Assembly: GCF_034006665.1 (NCBI RefSeq)
Contig: NZ_JAVESI010000038.1
Span: forward strand, 1-33,230
Direction: 5' to 3'
DNA from: Trichloromonas sp034006665
GTDB taxonomy: Bacteria > Desulfobacterota > Desulfuromonadia > Desulfuromonadales > Trichloromonadaceae
DNA length: 33,230 nt
Part shown: positions 32,234 to 33,230 of the stretch, in pieces
Layout of the letters: each line of letters starts with the position of its first letter
Position numbering within the stretch: position 1 is the stretch's first letter
The notes under the pieces: generated by a model
What the model saw: only the letters and a program-made list of their open reading frames with translations
Database searches by the model: none
Told to the model about the DNA's origin: nothing
Made by a program: the position numbers and the translations under genes

Positions 32234-32488
32234 GTGAGCGAAGACCGGTTGACCCATTTCGATGCCGAGGGCCAGGCGATCATGGTCGAGGTCGGGGAGA
32301 AGGCACCGACCCGTCGCGTCGCTGTGGCGCGGGGGGAGGTGCGCATGGAAGAGGCCACTCTCGCCCGGATTCTCGATCGCAATATGGAAAAAGGGGATGT
32401 CTTCGCCGTGGTCCGCATCGCCGGAATCATGGCGGCAAAAGCGGTTTATTTGTTCGAACGGAGTAAATCAACAAAACAAGGCCCTTAG
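32234..32488 (+). pseudogene. moaC: moaC remnant (84 codons, internal deletion)
   Basis: From GTG 32234 (GGAGG six bases upstream) residues 1-66 match MoaC: LTHFDAEGQAIMVEVGEKAP, later KGDVFAVVRIAGIMAAK. MoaC proteins have about 160 residues. After AAK the frame joins directly to VYLFERSKSTKQGP, which looks like the family C-terminus (Leu-Leu-Glu-Lys-Ser-Gly-Gly-Lys-Ser). About 75 residues, including the second half of the active site, are missing, but start and stop are in frame. MoaC with MoaA makes cyclic pyranopterin monophosphate; this copy cannot. Confidence 0.82.
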
Positions 32489-32507
32489 CGGCTGGGAGAA
32501 TCCTATC

Positions 32508-33032
32508 GTGCCCCAAGAACAGATCTTTTATATCCGCCGGACATTTCTTCTTCCTCTCGGCCTGCTCCTGCTGCTCTCCTTGGCCCTGCTGGTTACGGTG
32601 GTGGTCCAGAGCCAACCCCTGGCCAAAGCGCTCATTCTCGGCTTCATGCTGCTGCCGGTGGCCGCTTTCTTCGTTGAAAGCGTTTTTCGCCGGACGGTCA
32701 TTGCCGACGAAGGGGTCACTGTCCAGAAATTTCTGCGCAGCAAGTATCTCCCCTTTGCCGATATGACCGCCATGGAGACGGTTCTGGTGCGCAAGCGGGC
32801 CTTTGTGACCCTGTGCGTCGGCGAGGAGTTCATCATCCTTTCCAACGCCTATGCCGACTTTCCGCAACTGGTCCGGGCGTTGCTGGAGCGGGTGCCGGCG
32901 GCGGCGATCAGCGAGGAGACCCGAGCCATGGCCCAGTCGCCACCGGTGAAGACCACCGACATTATTACCTGCTGGCTAGCGGTGGCCCTGCTCGCCTTTA
33001 TCCTTTATGTGCAGTTTCAGGGGAACTCCTGA
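32508..33032 (+). CDS. Membrane protein with PH-like domain, unknown function
   Basis: A 174-residue protein. GTG 32508 is chosen because GGGAGA lies about 9 bases upstream and the protein then starts in PQEQIFYIRR. Two membrane segments (~13-31 and ~38-55) are followed by a ~75-residue domain (EGVTVQKFLRSKYLPF to LSNAYADFPQLVRAL) that resembles bacterial PH-like (bPH) domains of membrane proteins, and then a last membrane segment (~150-168). No catalytic residues are seen. It begins 20 bases after the moaC remnant. Confidence 0.7.
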   Translation: MPQEQIFYIRRTFLLPLGLLLLLSLALLVTVVVQSQPLAKALILGFMLLPVAAFFVESVFRRTVIADEGVTVQKFLRSKYLPFADMTAMETVLVRKRAFVTLCVGEEFIILSNAYADFPQLVRALLERVPAAAISEETRAMAQSPPVKTTDIITCWLAVALLAFILYVQFQGNS

Positions 33033-33080
33033 TCCCCGGTTTTCCAGAGGGTTGCGCACGGCTTGGGGCGGCGATGCGGA

Positions 33081-33109
33081 TTGACTTTAGACGTCGATTA
33101 ACCTATGAT
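33081..33109 (+). promoter_or_regulatory. Promoter just inside the right-hand repeat boundary
   Basis: TTGACT (33081-33086) and TATGAT (33104-33109) are 17 bases apart. The -35 lies outside and the -10 inside the repeat, so this promoter is unique to the right copy. It reads out of the window. A tandem promoter pair would suit an rRNA operon. Confidence 0.55.
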
Positions 33110-33230
33110 GCCACCGCAAAAAGAGAAGATCCGACAAATAGTTTAAATCATTAGATTATTTGCAATTTTTTTCTTGCGCCGGGACGTAATCTATGGTATA
33201 TTCCTCAACAATTCCAATGCCTTGCGAGGG
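33102..33230 (+). repeat. Right copy of terminal inverted repeat
   Basis: The plus-strand match to the minus strand of 2-130. Differences are single bases (at 33105, 33188, 33206 and 33220). The match reaches the last base, so it goes on beyond the window. See the left copy for content. Confidence 0.9.
33174..33202 (+). promoter_or_regulatory. Outward-facing sigma70-like promoter in right repeat
   Basis: TTGCGC (33174-33179) and TATATT (33197-33202) are 17 bases apart, after the A/T-rich tract 33135-33173. It mirrors the left copy, and one of the differences between copies (33188) lies in the spacer, not in either hexamer. Confidence 0.55.

Overview
The window is a GC-rich, densely coded bacterial segment that looks like the order Desulfuromonadales (Geobacter/Desulfuromonas/Pelobacter relatives). 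This is inferred from gene content, not from a marker gene: a small triheme c7-type periplasmic cytochrome, PilT, a LarA plus GlcD/GlcF-like lactate/2-hydroxyacid oxidation operon, PEP synthase and ATP-dependent PEP carboxykinase, an 'orange protein'-like NifX/Mrp cluster with a sigma54 activator, and AAGGAG-type ribosome binding sites in front of almost every gene. No rRNA, tRNA, CRISPR array, transposase or phage gene is seen.

The two ends of the window (about 2-130 and 33102-33230) are a ~129-bp inverted repeat with four mismatches. Each copy carries an A/T-rich block and a sigma70-like promoter pointing out of the window, so both ends probably run into copies of the same multicopy transcription unit. 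Two divergent rRNA operons are my best guess; an insertion sequence is the alternative.

Layout. 281-3059: a 60-codon unknown ORF and a DinG-type helicase fused to an N-terminal RadC/JAB domain (minus). 3154-9069: a metal/Fe-S themed cluster (plus): an unknown small ORF behind a promoter with a palindromic operator, a DUF134 regulator, a PAS-sigma54 activator, a polytopic heavy-metal exporter-like permease, a broken CDF cation transporter, three NifX-like proteins and an Mrp/NBP35 ATPase. 9232-11008: M23 peptidase-like protein and an IscU/NifU scaffold (plus). 11082-14678: Zn-ribbon protein, archease, RtcB and an NAD(P)-binding epimerase-like protein (minus). 14761-15000: cyclase-family remnant. 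15251-16840: pckA. 16923-17900: PP-loop tRNA-thiolation-like enzyme (minus). 18310-19383: pilT. 19498-19802: broken moaA. 19859-21047: divergent cytochrome and lytic transglycosylase. 21105-27365: larA, HDOD-GGDEF, glcD, glcF and torD, all minus. 27438-30625: ppsA and a membrane protein (minus). 30789-33032: radA, a moaC remnant and a membrane protein (plus).

Two themes stand out. (1) The DUF134/sigma54/NifX/Mrp/IscU neighbourhood looks like a complete metal- or Fe-S-cluster assembly or storage module, with two similar 16-bp palindromes, each starting at the end of a -10 box. (2) Four genes (CDF transporter, cyclase, moaA, moaC) appear to be internal-deletion remnants that keep their N-terminus and apparently a short C-terminal tail. 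Two of them are molybdenum-cofactor genes, and an orphan TorD chaperone remains, which suggests past loss of a molybdoenzyme function. The lactate operon plus ppsA and pckA gives a route from lactate to PEP, and it carries an embedded c-di-GMP signalling gene.
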